From contig JAEUKH010000021.1 in the NCBI GenBank assembly GCA_016792845.1, positions 1 to 64,000 on the forward strand: a stretch of 64,000 nucleotides of DNA, read 5' to 3'. Within the stretch, counting starts at the first letter, position 1; every line of letters begins with the position of its first letter. The translations under genes and the position numbers were made by a program. The DNA is from Myxococcales bacterium (lineage in GTDB: Bacteria > Myxococcota_A > Polyangia > Polyangiales > Ga0077539). The notes beneath the pieces are model-generated. The model saw only the letters and a program-made list of their open reading frames with translations, searched no databases and was not told the origin of the DNA. Shown in pieces: positions 44,145 through 53,363 of this stretch.

Positions 44145-45358
44145 AGCGGGCGAGGGGCCGCGCTGTGGGGCTCCTCGCGCTGCTCGCGGCGGGGCGTAGC
44201 GACGCCTGGCCGTTGCCCCTCGACACCCTCGACGACCTCTCTCGCGCGCTCTCCGCGCCGCTCTCGCCGACCGAGCCCGTGGCGCTCTGCCTGGCCTCGC
44301 ACGCAGCGACCGTGGCCCAACTCGAAGGCGCCCTCGCGACCCCCGAGCGCCGGGTCTCGCACAACGCCGCGGCGTGTTGGGGGCTCGCCCCGAGCGCCTC
44401 TTGGGTGCTCAGGGTCGAGGCGGGGGCCGGGGTTTCGGTGACACAACACACCGCCGACGGAGAGACCCGCGAACGCTCCCTCGGGGCCCTGAGCCCGCAT
44501 CTTGAGCGCGCGCTCGGGCTCTCGCGCCCGCCGCGCTGGCCCGAAGCCCCCGCGCCGCGGCTGCGCACGGTGATGATGCCCTTTCGTGAGCTGGTGGCCC
44601 TCGGCGTCGCGCGGCTCGACCCCGAAGGCCCTGAGACCCTGGTGCTCCTCGCGCCGACCCGGGTGCACCTCGCCCGCTTCGAAGCCGGGAGCTTGCGCTT
44701 TCTGACGCCTCCCCAGGGCGTCGACCTCAGCGCCGTCGGAGGGAGCCCTGAGCCGCTCCGCGAGCCGCTCGGGGTCGCATTGTTTGACAGTACGTCAAAT
44801 TCGATCGTCTTGCGCACCAGCGCGATGGCCGCCACGGTGCAGCTCAGGGTGGTCGCGGGGCGCTTCGAGGTGCGCGCGCTCGGCGCGGCCTGGCCCCTCA
44901 CCGCAGACCCTACAGGGCCTGGGTACTCGCTCCGCGTTGACCGTGTGGTGGGGCTCGATGGGGCCCTCGCGGGCTTGCCTGAGCGGGCACGCGGGGCGCT
45001 CCCGTTGGCCACCGCCGAGGGGCTCGTCGGGTGTGACGGCGAGGGGCAGTGCGGGGTGTACCGCGGGGCCGATGAAGTATTGACGCTGCGTCAAATTGTG
45101 CCGCCCGTTTGGGTCGGCGATGTCGACGAGGACGGGGTCGTCGAGGTGTTGGGCGCGAGCCCCGTGGGGCCCGAGGCGGGCGAGGCGCTGAGGGTGATGC
45201 GGGTTCGCGGCGCGAGCGTCACGGCGCACCCTGCCTTGCCCATCGCGGGGCCGATGCTCGGCCTCACGGTGGGGCGGGTGTTGACCGCCGAGAACAGCGT
45301 GGTGGTGGCCTGGCGCGACCGGGCGCGGCGCACCGTGACGCTCTCGGTGCTGCCGTGA
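44141..45358 (+). CDS. Exported hypothetical protein (FG-GAP/propeller-like)
   Basis: 405 residues from a GTG that overlaps the PARP stop by four bases. The N-terminal signal is MKRARGRAVGLLALLAAGRSDA. Later segments such as VARLDPEGPETLVLLAPTRVHLARFE and WVGDVDEDGVVEVLGASPVGPEAG resemble FG-GAP/VCBS repeats, including a calcium-type DVDEDG loop. It ends by GTGA overlap with the next gene. Probably periplasmic or surface. Two palindrome copies. Confidence 0.75.
   Translation: MKRARGRAVGLLALLAAGRSDAWPLPLDTLDDLSRALSAPLSPTEPVALCLASHAATVAQLEGALATPERRVSHNAAACWGLAPSASWVLRVEAGAGVSVTQHTADGETRERSLGALSPHLERALGLSRPPRWPEAPAPRLRTVMMPFRELVALGVARLDPEGPETLVLLAPTRVHLARFEAGSLRFLTPPQGVDLSAVGGSPEPLREPLGVALFDSTSNSIVLRTSAMAATVQLRVVAGRFEVRALGAAWPLTADPTGPGYSLRVDRVVGLDGALAGLPERARGALPLATAEGLVGCDGEGQCGVYRGADEVLTLRQIVPPVWVGDVDEDGVVEVLGASPVGPEAGEALRVMRVRGASVTAHPALPIAGPMLGLTVGRVLTAENSVVVAWRDRARRTVTLSVLP
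44784..44798. repeat. Palindrome site 28 (TTGAC-AGTAC-GTCAA)
   Basis: 44141-45358 gene, read F-DSTS-N; the spacer itself is nearly palindromic. Confidence 0.9.
45080..45094. repeat. Palindrome site 29 (TTGAC-GCTGC-GTCAA)
   Basis: 44141-45358 gene, read V-LTLRQ-I, the alternative frame. Confidence 0.9.
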
Positions 45359-46701
45359 CGCGGCTCTCGCGGCGCGCGCTCTTGTCTGCGATGGCGCTCG
45401 CCCCGGGGGTCGCAGGGGCGGTGCTGCGAACGCGCTACGGCGGCGTCGTGCGGTTGCCGGCCCTTGGGGTCGAGGCGGTGCGCGACCCGGGGTGGGTGAG
45501 CACACCCGAGGGCGCCTTTCAGGTTGCCCTCGAACACGCGACCTTGGCCCGAATGCGCGCCGACGAGGGCGTCGACTGGCCCCTCTTGCGTGAGCCGCCG
45601 ACGGTCGATGACACCCGCGCGGTGATGGTGCTCCGCGGGGGCATGCAGTGGGCGCCCGGTCGCGGGGTCGACGCCCACGCCGTGCTCGCCGCGTGGCGCC
45701 GCGTTCGGGCTGCTCCCCTCGGTCGTCTCGCGCTCTCGCTCGTCGCGCCCGGCGCGCAGCCTGAGGCCCTCGACCCGAGCACGCTGCGCGTCACCCTGGT
45801 GCGCCGCGGGGCGCTCGACGACCTCGGGCTCGCGCCGCCCCTCGCGCCGACCTCCGTCGCGGGGCGACAGCTCCGAGGGCTCGGCGCCTTCTCGGTCGAC
45901 CCGCAGCGCGACACGCGGTGGGTGCGCAACCCGAGCTGCCCCGCAGGGGGGGCGTTTCTTGACAGTGTGTCAATCGTTCAACACGAGACCCGCGCTGAGG
46001 CGCTCCGCGCGTTCGCGACGCGGGGGGTCGACGCCTCGTGGTGGGGGCCGTCGCTCTACGGGGGTGAGCGCGCGGTGAACACGGTTCAGAGCCGTGCGGG
46101 CGCGGTGGTGGGGTTGATCCCCGGGCGGGGCTCGCGGCTGGCCAACCCCGGCCACGCGCGGCGCATCGAGCAGATCGCAGAAGCGTTGACGGGGCGTCAA
46201 GGGTTGCTCTCGGCGCTGACCTTGGGGCGCGGCGCTGCGGCCCCCTCGACGGTCGAGGCTTTGCGGAGCGCGGTGGGGCGCGAGGTGCTTCAGATCGCGC
46301 GTCCGCTGCGTGACGGCATGCTCGACGCGGTGGGCGAGCGGCTCGTGGCGCTCTTCGACGCCGCGGGGATGCGGGCCACCTTGGTGGGCCCCGACGAGGG
46401 GGCGGCGCTGACGCTTCGGGCGGTGGCTCCGGTGGGGCGCGGCGAGGTGTGGGCCTTGGCGTCGTTCTTCGCGGTGGCCGCGTCTGAGGTCGGCGACGAG
46501 TCTGGCCCGGCGGCGATGGTGGGCGCCGAGGTGCCGCAACAGGGCGCCCTCGCGGCTGCCGTGTGGTCGCGCAGCGCGGCGGCGGTCTTGGGCCTCTGGG
46601 TGCCCTCGCTGGCCCTCGACCCCAGGGTCGAAGGCGCGCGCTTCGACGGGCTCGGGAGGCTCGTGCTCGATGACGCAGCCTTCGCCCGCGCGCCGGGGTA
46701 G
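45355..46701 (+). CDS. Exported protein resembling peptide-binding (SBP family 5) proteins
   Basis: 448 residues from the GTG at 45355, overlapping the previous stop. It begins MTRLSRRALLSAMALAPGVAGA, a twin-arginine-like signal. Later parts follow the order of family 5 extracellular solute-binding proteins (VMVLRGGMQWAPGRGVDAHAVLAAWRRVR, LRVTLVRRGALDDL, and a late AAVWSRSAAAVLGLWVPSL), but the match is distant. No permease genes are adjacent. A histidine kinase follows by 12 bp, so it could be an input protein for that kinase. Confidence 0.68.
   Translation: MTRLSRRALLSAMALAPGVAGAVLRTRYGGVVRLPALGVEAVRDPGWVSTPEGAFQVALEHATLARMRADEGVDWPLLREPPTVDDTRAVMVLRGGMQWAPGRGVDAHAVLAAWRRVRAAPLGRLALSLVAPGAQPEALDPSTLRVTLVRRGALDDLGLAPPLAPTSVAGRQLRGLGAFSVDPQRDTRWVRNPSCPAGGAFLDSVSIVQHETRAEALRAFATRGVDASWWGPSLYGGERAVNTVQSRAGAVVGLIPGRGSRLANPGHARRIEQIAEALTGRQGLLSALTLGRGAAAPSTVEALRSAVGREVLQIARPLRDGMLDAVGERLVALFDAAGMRATLVGPDEGAALTLRAVAPVGRGEVWALASFFAVAASEVGDESGPAAMVGAEVPQQGALAAAVWSRSAAAVLGLWVPSLALDPRVEGARFDGLGRLVLDDAAFARAPG
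45959..45973. repeat. Palindrome site 30 (TTGAC-AGTGT-GTCAA)
   Basis: 45355-46701 gene, read L-DSVS-I. Confidence 0.9.
46186..46200. repeat. Palindrome site 31 (TTGAC-GGGGC-GTCAA)
   Basis: 45355-46701 gene, read A-LTGRQ-G, the same peptide as site 2. Confidence 0.9.
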
Positions 46702-46713
46702 AGTCGCCGCGCC

Positions 46714-48450
46714 GTGGGACTGCGAACGCGCTTGTGGGTGGCGATGATGGTGAGCGCCGTGGTGCCCCTCGCGGGCGCCGGGTGGGGCGCACGCCGCGCG
46801 GTGGTGCGGCGCTTCGAAGAAGAAGACCAGCGTCGCCGCGAGGCCGCCGTGGCGCGGGTCGAGCGCAGCCTCGAAGGTCGCGCCAACGCCCAAGCGCGCT
46901 CGCTCCGGCGCTTCTGCGCGCACGACTACCTCGTCGACAGGGCCCTCGTTCAGCTCGGCAGCGGCGCCCCCGCCGAAGGGAGCCAAGACGCCCTCACCCT
47001 CGTGTGGCCCGAGGTGCAGACGGCGCTCGGGTTTGACACACTGTCAATGGTCTCTCAAGAGGGCCGGGTGTTGGCCTCGGCGCACTACCCTGGCCGTGTT
47101 GGGAGCCTCGATCTTGCGACCTTCGAGGTGGCGTCGCGGGCGCGGGCGAGCGCGTGGGTTCGGGCCGTTCGGGTGCGTGAGGGGCAAGCGCCGCACGACC
47201 GCCTGGTGTTAGAGAGCGCGTGTGTTCGGTCGCGGGGCCCGGTGGCGGTGGCGGTCTCTGGGGGGGTGGCCCTCGACGCGCAGCGCTTCGACGAGGCGGC
47301 CCAAGACGAGGGCGTGCGGGTGCGGCTGGTGCTGGCCCCGAGCGAGATGCCGGGCTCGTCGTCGCAGCGGGTGGTGAGCCTCCGCGGGGCTGACGGGCGG
47401 CCTGTGGCGTCGGTGCTGATCGAGCGCGACGACAAGCCCTTGCGGCGCCTCTTGTCGACGGTCGATGCCTTGCTGGCGGTGGCGGCGTTGGCCGCGGCGG
47501 TGGTGGCTGCGGCGGTGGCGGCGGCCTTCGCGACGCGTCTGGCGCGGCCCATTCGCCGGGTGGCCGAGGCGGCCGACAAGATCGCGGCGGGCGATCGCAT
47601 GGTCGAGCTCGATGTTCAGGCCTCGGCCGAGGTGGGGCGCATGGTGGCGGCGTTCAACGCCATGGTTCGCTCGCTCAACAGCGCCGAGAAGCGCGTACGC
47701 AGGGCCGAGCGCCTCGCCGCGTGGCGCGACATCGCGCGGCAGATGGCGCACGAGATCAAGAACCCGCTCACCCCGATTCGCATGGGGATCGAACGTCTAC
47801 GGAAGCTCCACGGGCGCAACGTCGAAGACTTCGCTGCGCGCTTTGTTGAAGAGACTGACGTGATCCTCGAAGAGGTCGAGCGGCTGCGGCGGCTCGTCGA
47901 AGACTTCTCACGCTTCGCGCGGATGCCACGCCCAAAGCTCGGGGCCGTGCGGCTGCACGAGCTCCTCGCGCATGTGGTTGACCTTCACGCGAACGAGAGC
48001 GTCTCGCTCGCATGGGTCGAAGAGGGCTGCGCGGTGGCGACGATGCCGCCCTTGAGGGCCGACCGCGACCAGCTCACACAGGTGTTGGTCAACCTGGTCT
48101 CGAACGCGACTTGGGCGGCAGAGAGCCGCGCGGGCCAAGACCCGGGGCGCGGCCCGGGGCGGGTGCGGCTGGTGGTGACCCAACCCGAGAGCACCCGGGT
48201 CAGGGTGAGCGTCGAAGACAACGGCGCGGGCATCGACCCCGATGTGATGCTGCGGCTCTTTGAACCCTATGTCACCCGACGCCCCGGGGGCACCGGGCTC
48301 GGGCTCGCCATCGCGTACCGCATCGCCGTCGATCACGGCGGCGCGCTCACGGCCCATTCGAGCCCAGAGGGGGCGCGCTTCGTGTTGGAGCTTCCGTTTC
48401 AGGGGCCCGCGGCGGTGGGGCTCGACACGCAGAACGACGAGCTCGGCTGA
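46714..48450 (+). CDS. Membrane sensor histidine kinase (NtrY-like)
   Basis: 578 residues from a GTG at 46714. One helix near 7-25, a periplasmic sensor region (about 30-245), a second helix (about 250-272, Ala/Val rich), HAMP, then HisKA with the phospho-acceptor in QMAHEIKNPLTPI and an HATPase domain (NLVSNATWAA, EDNGAGIDP, GGTGLGLAI). The HEIKNPLTPI sequence is typical of the NtrY group. No response regulator is adjacent. It is the last of three genes joined by overlaps or a 12-bp gap, and contains the rightmost palindrome copy. Confidence 0.94.
   Translation: MGLRTRLWVAMMVSAVVPLAGAGWGARRAVVRRFEEEDQRRREAAVARVERSLEGRANAQARSLRRFCAHDYLVDRALVQLGSGAPAEGSQDALTLVWPEVQTALGFDTLSMVSQEGRVLASAHYPGRVGSLDLATFEVASRARASAWVRAVRVREGQAPHDRLVLESACVRSRGPVAVAVSGGVALDAQRFDEAAQDEGVRVRLVLAPSEMPGSSSQRVVSLRGADGRPVASVLIERDDKPLRRLLSTVDALLAVAALAAAVVAAAVAAAFATRLARPIRRVAEAADKIAAGDRMVELDVQASAEVGRMVAAFNAMVRSLNSAEKRVRRAERLAAWRDIARQMAHEIKNPLTPIRMGIERLRKLHGRNVEDFAARFVEETDVILEEVERLRRLVEDFSRFARMPRPKLGAVRLHELLAHVVDLHANESVSLAWVEEGCAVATMPPLRADRDQLTQVLVNLVSNATWAAESRAGQDPGRGPGRVRLVVTQPESTRVRVSVEDNGAGIDPDVMLRLFEPYVTRRPGGTGLGLAIAYRIAVDHGGALTAHSSPEGARFVLELPFQGPAAVGLDTQNDELG
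47033..47047. repeat. Palindrome site 32 (TTGAC-ACACT-GTCAA)
   Basis: Sensor region of the histidine kinase gene, read F-DTLS-M. Last copy; none in the remaining 17 kb. Confidence 0.9.
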
Positions 48451-48473
48451 GCCGCGCGGCGGCGCCAAAGGGG

Positions 48474-48513
48474 GTGGAGCCCGTCCACCCGGTGGACACC
48501 CTGGAGGCTCCAC
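48474..48513 (+). terminator. Nested inverted repeat after the histidine kinase gene
   Basis: Outer arms GTGGAGCC (48474-48481) and GGCTCCAC (48506-48513) are perfect complements and enclose an inner perfect repeat, GTCCAC-CCG-GTGGAC (48483-48497). It begins 23 bp after the stop codon. An AT-rich stretch follows (48514-48560) but no clear T-run. It fits a strong RNA structure ending the kinase transcript or leading the next gene; a protein-binding site is the alternative. Confidence 0.6.
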
Positions 48514-48629
48514 GTTGATTGAAAAAGATGGCTTTGAAATAGGGCATTTTATTCTGGCATCGCGCTCGCAGTAGCCCCCTCAGGCTGGGTGACCCCCACA
48601 ACCCCACAAAGCCCGAAGGAGGCTCTCTC

Positions 48630-48848
48630 ATGAATGGCGATTCAGCAGCACAAGGCAACGGCCGCAGCCCTGCGAAATGGGTCTACACCGTGATCGAACG
48701 CGACAACCAGCGCAGCGTCTGGACGCGCATCGGCGCCGGGTGGATCAACCGCGACGGCTCGATGACCCTCAAGCTCGACGCCCTGCCCGTCAACGGCACC
48801 CTCCAGGTGCGCGACCCCGAGCCGCGGGCGAACGGCGGTGCGCCGTGA
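48630..48848 (+). CDS. Small conserved-looking protein upstream of comEA-like gene
   Basis: 72 residues with an excellent ribosome site (AAGGAGG, 48616-48622) before the ATG. The core WVYTVIERDNQRSVWTRIGAGWINRDGSMTLKLDALPVNG is compact and beta-rich, with a polar N-terminus and Pro-rich end. I have seen similar short proteins annotated as hypothetical in many proteobacteria, without function. Its TGA overlaps the GTG of the next gene (GTGA). Confidence 0.8.
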   Translation: MNGDSAAQGNGRSPAKWVYTVIERDNQRSVWTRIGAGWINRDGSMTLKLDALPVNGTLQVRDPEPRANGGAP

Positions 48849-49213
48849 AGTCGATTGTTTTCGCGATGTTCCTCACGCTCTCGCTCAGCCTCATGGGGGC
48901 CTCGGCGTGGGCCGACCCGCCCGCCGCGGCGGCCCGCCCGAGCGGCCCGACGGCTTCGTCAGAGGGGGTCGTGAACATCAACGCGGCCACCCAAGACGAG
49001 CTCGAACGGCTGCCCGGCATTGGCCCCGCGCGGGCCGAGGCGATCGTACGGTTGCGCGAGCGGGTGCGTCGCTTCGGGCACGTCGAAGACCTCGTCCGGG
49101 TGCGCGGCATCGGTCGCGCGAGCATGCGCCGGCTGCGCCCGTTTGTGAGCCTCGAAGGGCCCACAACGCTCGAAGCGAGGCCCTCGCGCGAGGCGCTCCG
49201 CTCAGGACTGTAA
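48845..49213 (+). CDS. ComEA-like helix-hairpin-helix DNA-binding protein, exported
   Basis: 122 residues from a GTG overlapping the previous stop. The signal peptide runs to about residue 22 (MGASAWA). The domain VVNINAATQDELERLPGIGPARAEAIVRLRE... LVRVRGIGRASMRRLRPFV is a double helix-hairpin-helix as in ComEA, which binds incoming DNA in the periplasm during transformation. Its last 12 bases overlap the end of hisG on the other strand. Other competence genes are not in this window. Confidence 0.88.
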   Translation: MKSIVFAMFLTLSLSLMGASAWADPPAAAARPSGPTASSEGVVNINAATQDELERLPGIGPARAEAIVRLRERVRRFGHVEDLVRVRGIGRASMRRLRPFVSLEGPTTLEARPSREALRSGL

Positions 49214-49848
49214 GGGGCCCGCGAGCTGCGCGCCGAGGGCGTCGATGCGCGCGCGTCGGAGCTTGAGGCGGGTGCGGTTGGCGACCATCACGGCGCTGAC
49301 CTCGCACACCGTCTCAAGCTCGACGAGGCCGTTCTGCCGGAGCGTCTCGCCGGTCTCGACGAGGTCGACGATGACATGCGAGAGGCCGGTCAAGGGCGCG
49401 GTCTCGACCGAACCTTGAACGTAGATGATCTCAACCTCGATGCCCCGTTGTGCGAAATGACGCGCGGCGATTCGAGGGTATTTCGAGGCCACGCGGAGCA
49501 CTGGGTCGTGCGACGTCGACGCGCGCTCGGCCGGCGCGGCGACCACCATGCGGCAACGACCGAGGCCCGTCTCATAGGGCAAGGCCAGGTCGGCCCCGCG
49601 CTCGAGGAGCACGTCGCGGCCCACCACGCCCACGTCGGCGGCGCCGTGTTCGACATAGGTCGGCACGTCGTCGGGCTTGAGGAGCAAGATCCGCAGGCCC
49701 GCGGGGTCGTCACGCCAAGGGCTCTCGCGCACGAGCCGACGGTCGGCCATGTCGAGGGTCGCGGCGCTCACGCCCGCGGCGCTGAGGCGGGGCGCGAGCT
49801 GCTTCAAAAGACGCCCTTTGGGCAGGGCGAGGGTGAGGGGGCGTTGGT

Positions 49849-49852
<4 letters not shown>
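49202..49852 (-). CDS. hisG: ATP phosphoribosyltransferase, short form
   Basis: 216 residues from a TTG at 49852 that overlaps the murA stop (TTGA). It begins [17 protein letters not shown] and contains [19 protein letters not shown] and the phosphate-binding [14 protein letters not shown]. First step of histidine synthesis (ATP plus PRPP). The short form lacks the regulatory domain and normally needs HisZ, which is not in this window. The frame is open further upstream into murA, but only the TTG gives a normal N-terminus. Confidence 0.95.
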
Positions 49853-51114
<1,262 letters not shown>

Positions 51115-51206
51115 CGCCGAGGGGCTCTAACACAGCCCCCGGGTCACAACCACTGCCTGTCAGAACGGGCCCCCGGGGCGAGAAAAACCCGGGTGAATCA
51201 AACGAC

Positions 51207-53318
51207 TTACTGATTGACCGTGAGGTTCACGCTGGTCTGCGCGTCCATCGCGGAGCCCGGGCCGATGGGCGCGATGGTGGTCACCCGGCTCCGCAAACAG
51301 CTGTCGAGCCGCGGGTCAGGGCTGTTCGACACCGAGGCGCCGGTAAACCGCCCCTGCCCGTTCACCGACACCGTGATCGTCACCGTGCGCGACTGCATCG
51401 ACGGGTTCAGCCGCAAGAGCTGCTGCCAGCACGTCTGCGTGATACGGCTGCCCTCGAACCCGCGCATCATCGCTCGGCCTCGGGCCGCGTCGTCTTGGGG
51501 GGCGCCATTGCCGCCGTTGCTCCCATTGGGCACCACCCGCGTCGCTGCGCTCCCCACCGGGCCCCCAGAGTTCGCAGGGCCCCCAGCCTGGGCGCCCAAC
51601 TCTCGCATCAACCGCTGCTGCTCAGGCGTCAGCTGTGCCGACGGCGCAGCCGCGCGCGGTGCATTGGGATGGTGCGGCCTCGCTGCCGCGGTGTGCGCAG
51701 GGTCACCCGCCATGTTGGGCGCCGGCGCGGCCTCGGGCTCTTGCGGGGTGGGGGCGGCCTCGGCCACCGTCGGCGCGGGCGGGGGCGCGGGCGGAGGCGT
51801 CGGCGCGGGGGCGGGGGTCGGCGCGACCACGGGTGCGGCCACCACCGGCGCAGGCGCAGGGGGCTGCTGGTTTTGCCGCGAGAGCACGATGCCGCCTGCG
51901 ACCCCAGCGACGAGCATGCCGCCGCCGAAGAGCATCATCACCGCGACCGGGAGGCCCTTCTTCTCTTCACGGGGCGGCTGCACGGCGACCGGCGCCACCG
52001 CCGGGGCCGCTGGGGCCATCGGCGCGAGCGGAGCGGTCATCACCGGCGTCGCCGGGGGCGGCGCCATCGAAGGGGCGCCAGGCGCCAGCGAGGGGGTCAT
52101 CAACGGGCCCAAGCCCGAGGGCGCCATCGGCGCAGCGAGCACCGGGGCCGCCTTGGCGCTTGCGAAGAGGTCTTCGGGCAGCTCGTCTTCGGTCGCTGGG
52201 GCGGGCGGCGCGGGCGGCTCGGGCTTCGCTTCGACCTTCGCCTCGGGCTTCGGCGGCGGCGGCCGCTCGGAGAGCGCCTTCGCGGGCGGAGCAGGCGGCG
52301 GCGGCCGCTCAGAGGGCGCCCGGGCCGTCACCGGCGCGGGGGGCGGCGTGGCCGTCGACTCGACCATGGTGCGCTCGCCCGGAGCCTCCTCAAGGAGCTC
52401 GTTGTGCGCGCTCTCGACAGGCGCCAACGGCTTCATGCTGGCCATCAGCGCGAGGGCGATGGCAGGGTCGACGCCGGTGATGCGGGTCGCCTCTTCGTCG
52501 TCGTCGTGGAGCATCGGACGCGCGGTCGAGAGCGGGTGCTTGTGCCCCGCGCCGATGGGCACAACCTTCGCGCCAGGGGCCGCCGGTGCGGCGGGCTTGC
52601 TCGGCCCCGCGGGCTTCTCGGCGGGCGCCTTCTTGCCCATCTCGTCGAGCAGGTTGCCCGACATACGCTGCGACGCGATGCGGAGCAGGTCGCCCAACTC
52701 GGCGACGTTGCGCAGCGGGCGCCAGTCGTCGAGGCCCTCACGCCAGACCAGGGTGTCGGCGGTGACGTCGCCGCTCTGCACCTTGGCGATGAGGTCTTTG
52801 CGCGCGAGGGGGCCCACCGGGAGGTCGCGGATGCCGGCGTACCAGCCCGTCTCGCTGGCGTTCAAGATCGCCGCGGCGCTCGGGCCCGACGCTGCGTTGC
52901 GCGCGGCCGAGGGCGCGAGCGGGCCGCGCGGGGCGGCGGTGCTCGGCGTGCGCGGGGCGGCACCGGCGCCGAAGGCGGGCCCGGTGGTGGTGGCCGAGCG
53001 CACCCGGGGGGCGGGGCGGGCGGCACCCGCAGGGCTCGCACCGGCCGCGGCGGCGCTGATGGGGGCGACCTGTGCGCCTGCGAGGGTCGCGGGCCGGGCC
53101 CGGGCGGGGGGGCGGGGCGCGGGGGCGGGCGGCTCAGACGGCATCGGCGCCGCGCTCATGCCAGAGTTGTCAGACGAACCCTCGGCGGGCACGCTGCTCG
53201 CTTGAATCTCGATGACGTGCGAGCATTTCTTACACTTGAAGCGGGTCACCGGCCGACCGCGGAGCTTCTCATCGTCGACGTGGTACTTCTGCTTACAGTT
53301 GTCGCAGAGGAAGTTCAT
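51207..53318 (-). CDS. GltJ/AgmX-like protein: zinc ribbon, GYF and TonB-like C-terminus
   Basis: 703 residues. The N-terminal zinc ribbon (CDNCKQKYHVDDEKL...CKKC, residues 5-33) is followed by an Ala/Pro linker. A GYF_2-type domain (GWYAGIRDLPVGPLARKDLIAKVQSGDVTADTLVWREGLDDW) lies around 155-200. A long Pro/Ala linker, one membrane helix (VMMLFGGGMLVAGVAGGIVLS) and a C-terminal TonB/TolA-like domain (TITVSVNGQGRFTGASVSNSPDP) complete it. This order matches GltJ (AgmX) of the Myxococcus gliding machinery, whose zinc ribbon and GYF domains contact cytoplasmic regulators. Related paralogues of other function exist, so the gliding role is inference. Confidence 0.82.
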   Translation of the reverse strand: MNFLCDNCKQKYHVDDEKLRGRPVTRFKCKKCSHVIEIQASSVPAEGSSDNSGMSAAPMPSEPPAPAPRPPARARPATLAGAQVAPISAAAAGASPAGAARPAPRVRSATTTGPAFGAGAAPRTPSTAAPRGPLAPSAARNAASGPSAAAILNASETGWYAGIRDLPVGPLARKDLIAKVQSGDVTADTLVWREGLDDWRPLRNVAELGDLLRIASQRMSGNLLDEMGKKAPAEKPAGPSKPAAPAAPGAKVVPIGAGHKHPLSTARPMLHDDDEEATRITGVDPAIALALMASMKPLAPVESAHNELLEEAPGERTMVESTATPPPAPVTARAPSERPPPPAPPAKALSERPPPPKPEAKVEAKPEPPAPPAPATEDELPEDLFASAKAAPVLAAPMAPSGLGPLMTPSLAPGAPSMAPPPATPVMTAPLAPMAPAAPAVAPVAVQPPREEKKGLPVAVMMLFGGGMLVAGVAGGIVLSRQNQQPPAPAPVVAAPVVAPTPAPAPTPPPAPPPAPTVAEAAPTPQEPEAAPAPNMAGDPAHTAAARPHHPNAPRAAAPSAQLTPEQQRLMRELGAQAGGPANSGGPVGSAATRVVPNGSNGGNGAPQDDAARGRAMMRGFEGSRITQTCWQQLLRLNPSMQSRTVTITVSVNGQGRFTGASVSNSPDPRLDSCLRSRVTTIAPIGPGSAMDAQTSVNLTVNQ

Positions 53319-53363
53319 CGGTCTCTCCAGCGAGAATAGGTACGGCGACCCGGCGTCGTCGTG

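Noticed and set aside
21864..47047. Reading TTGACA of the palindromes as sigma-70 -35 boxes
   Set aside because: Most copies are inside genes. The intergenic copies checked (sites 13 and 15) have no suitable -10 box 16-18 bp downstream, and symmetry is kept in both halves.
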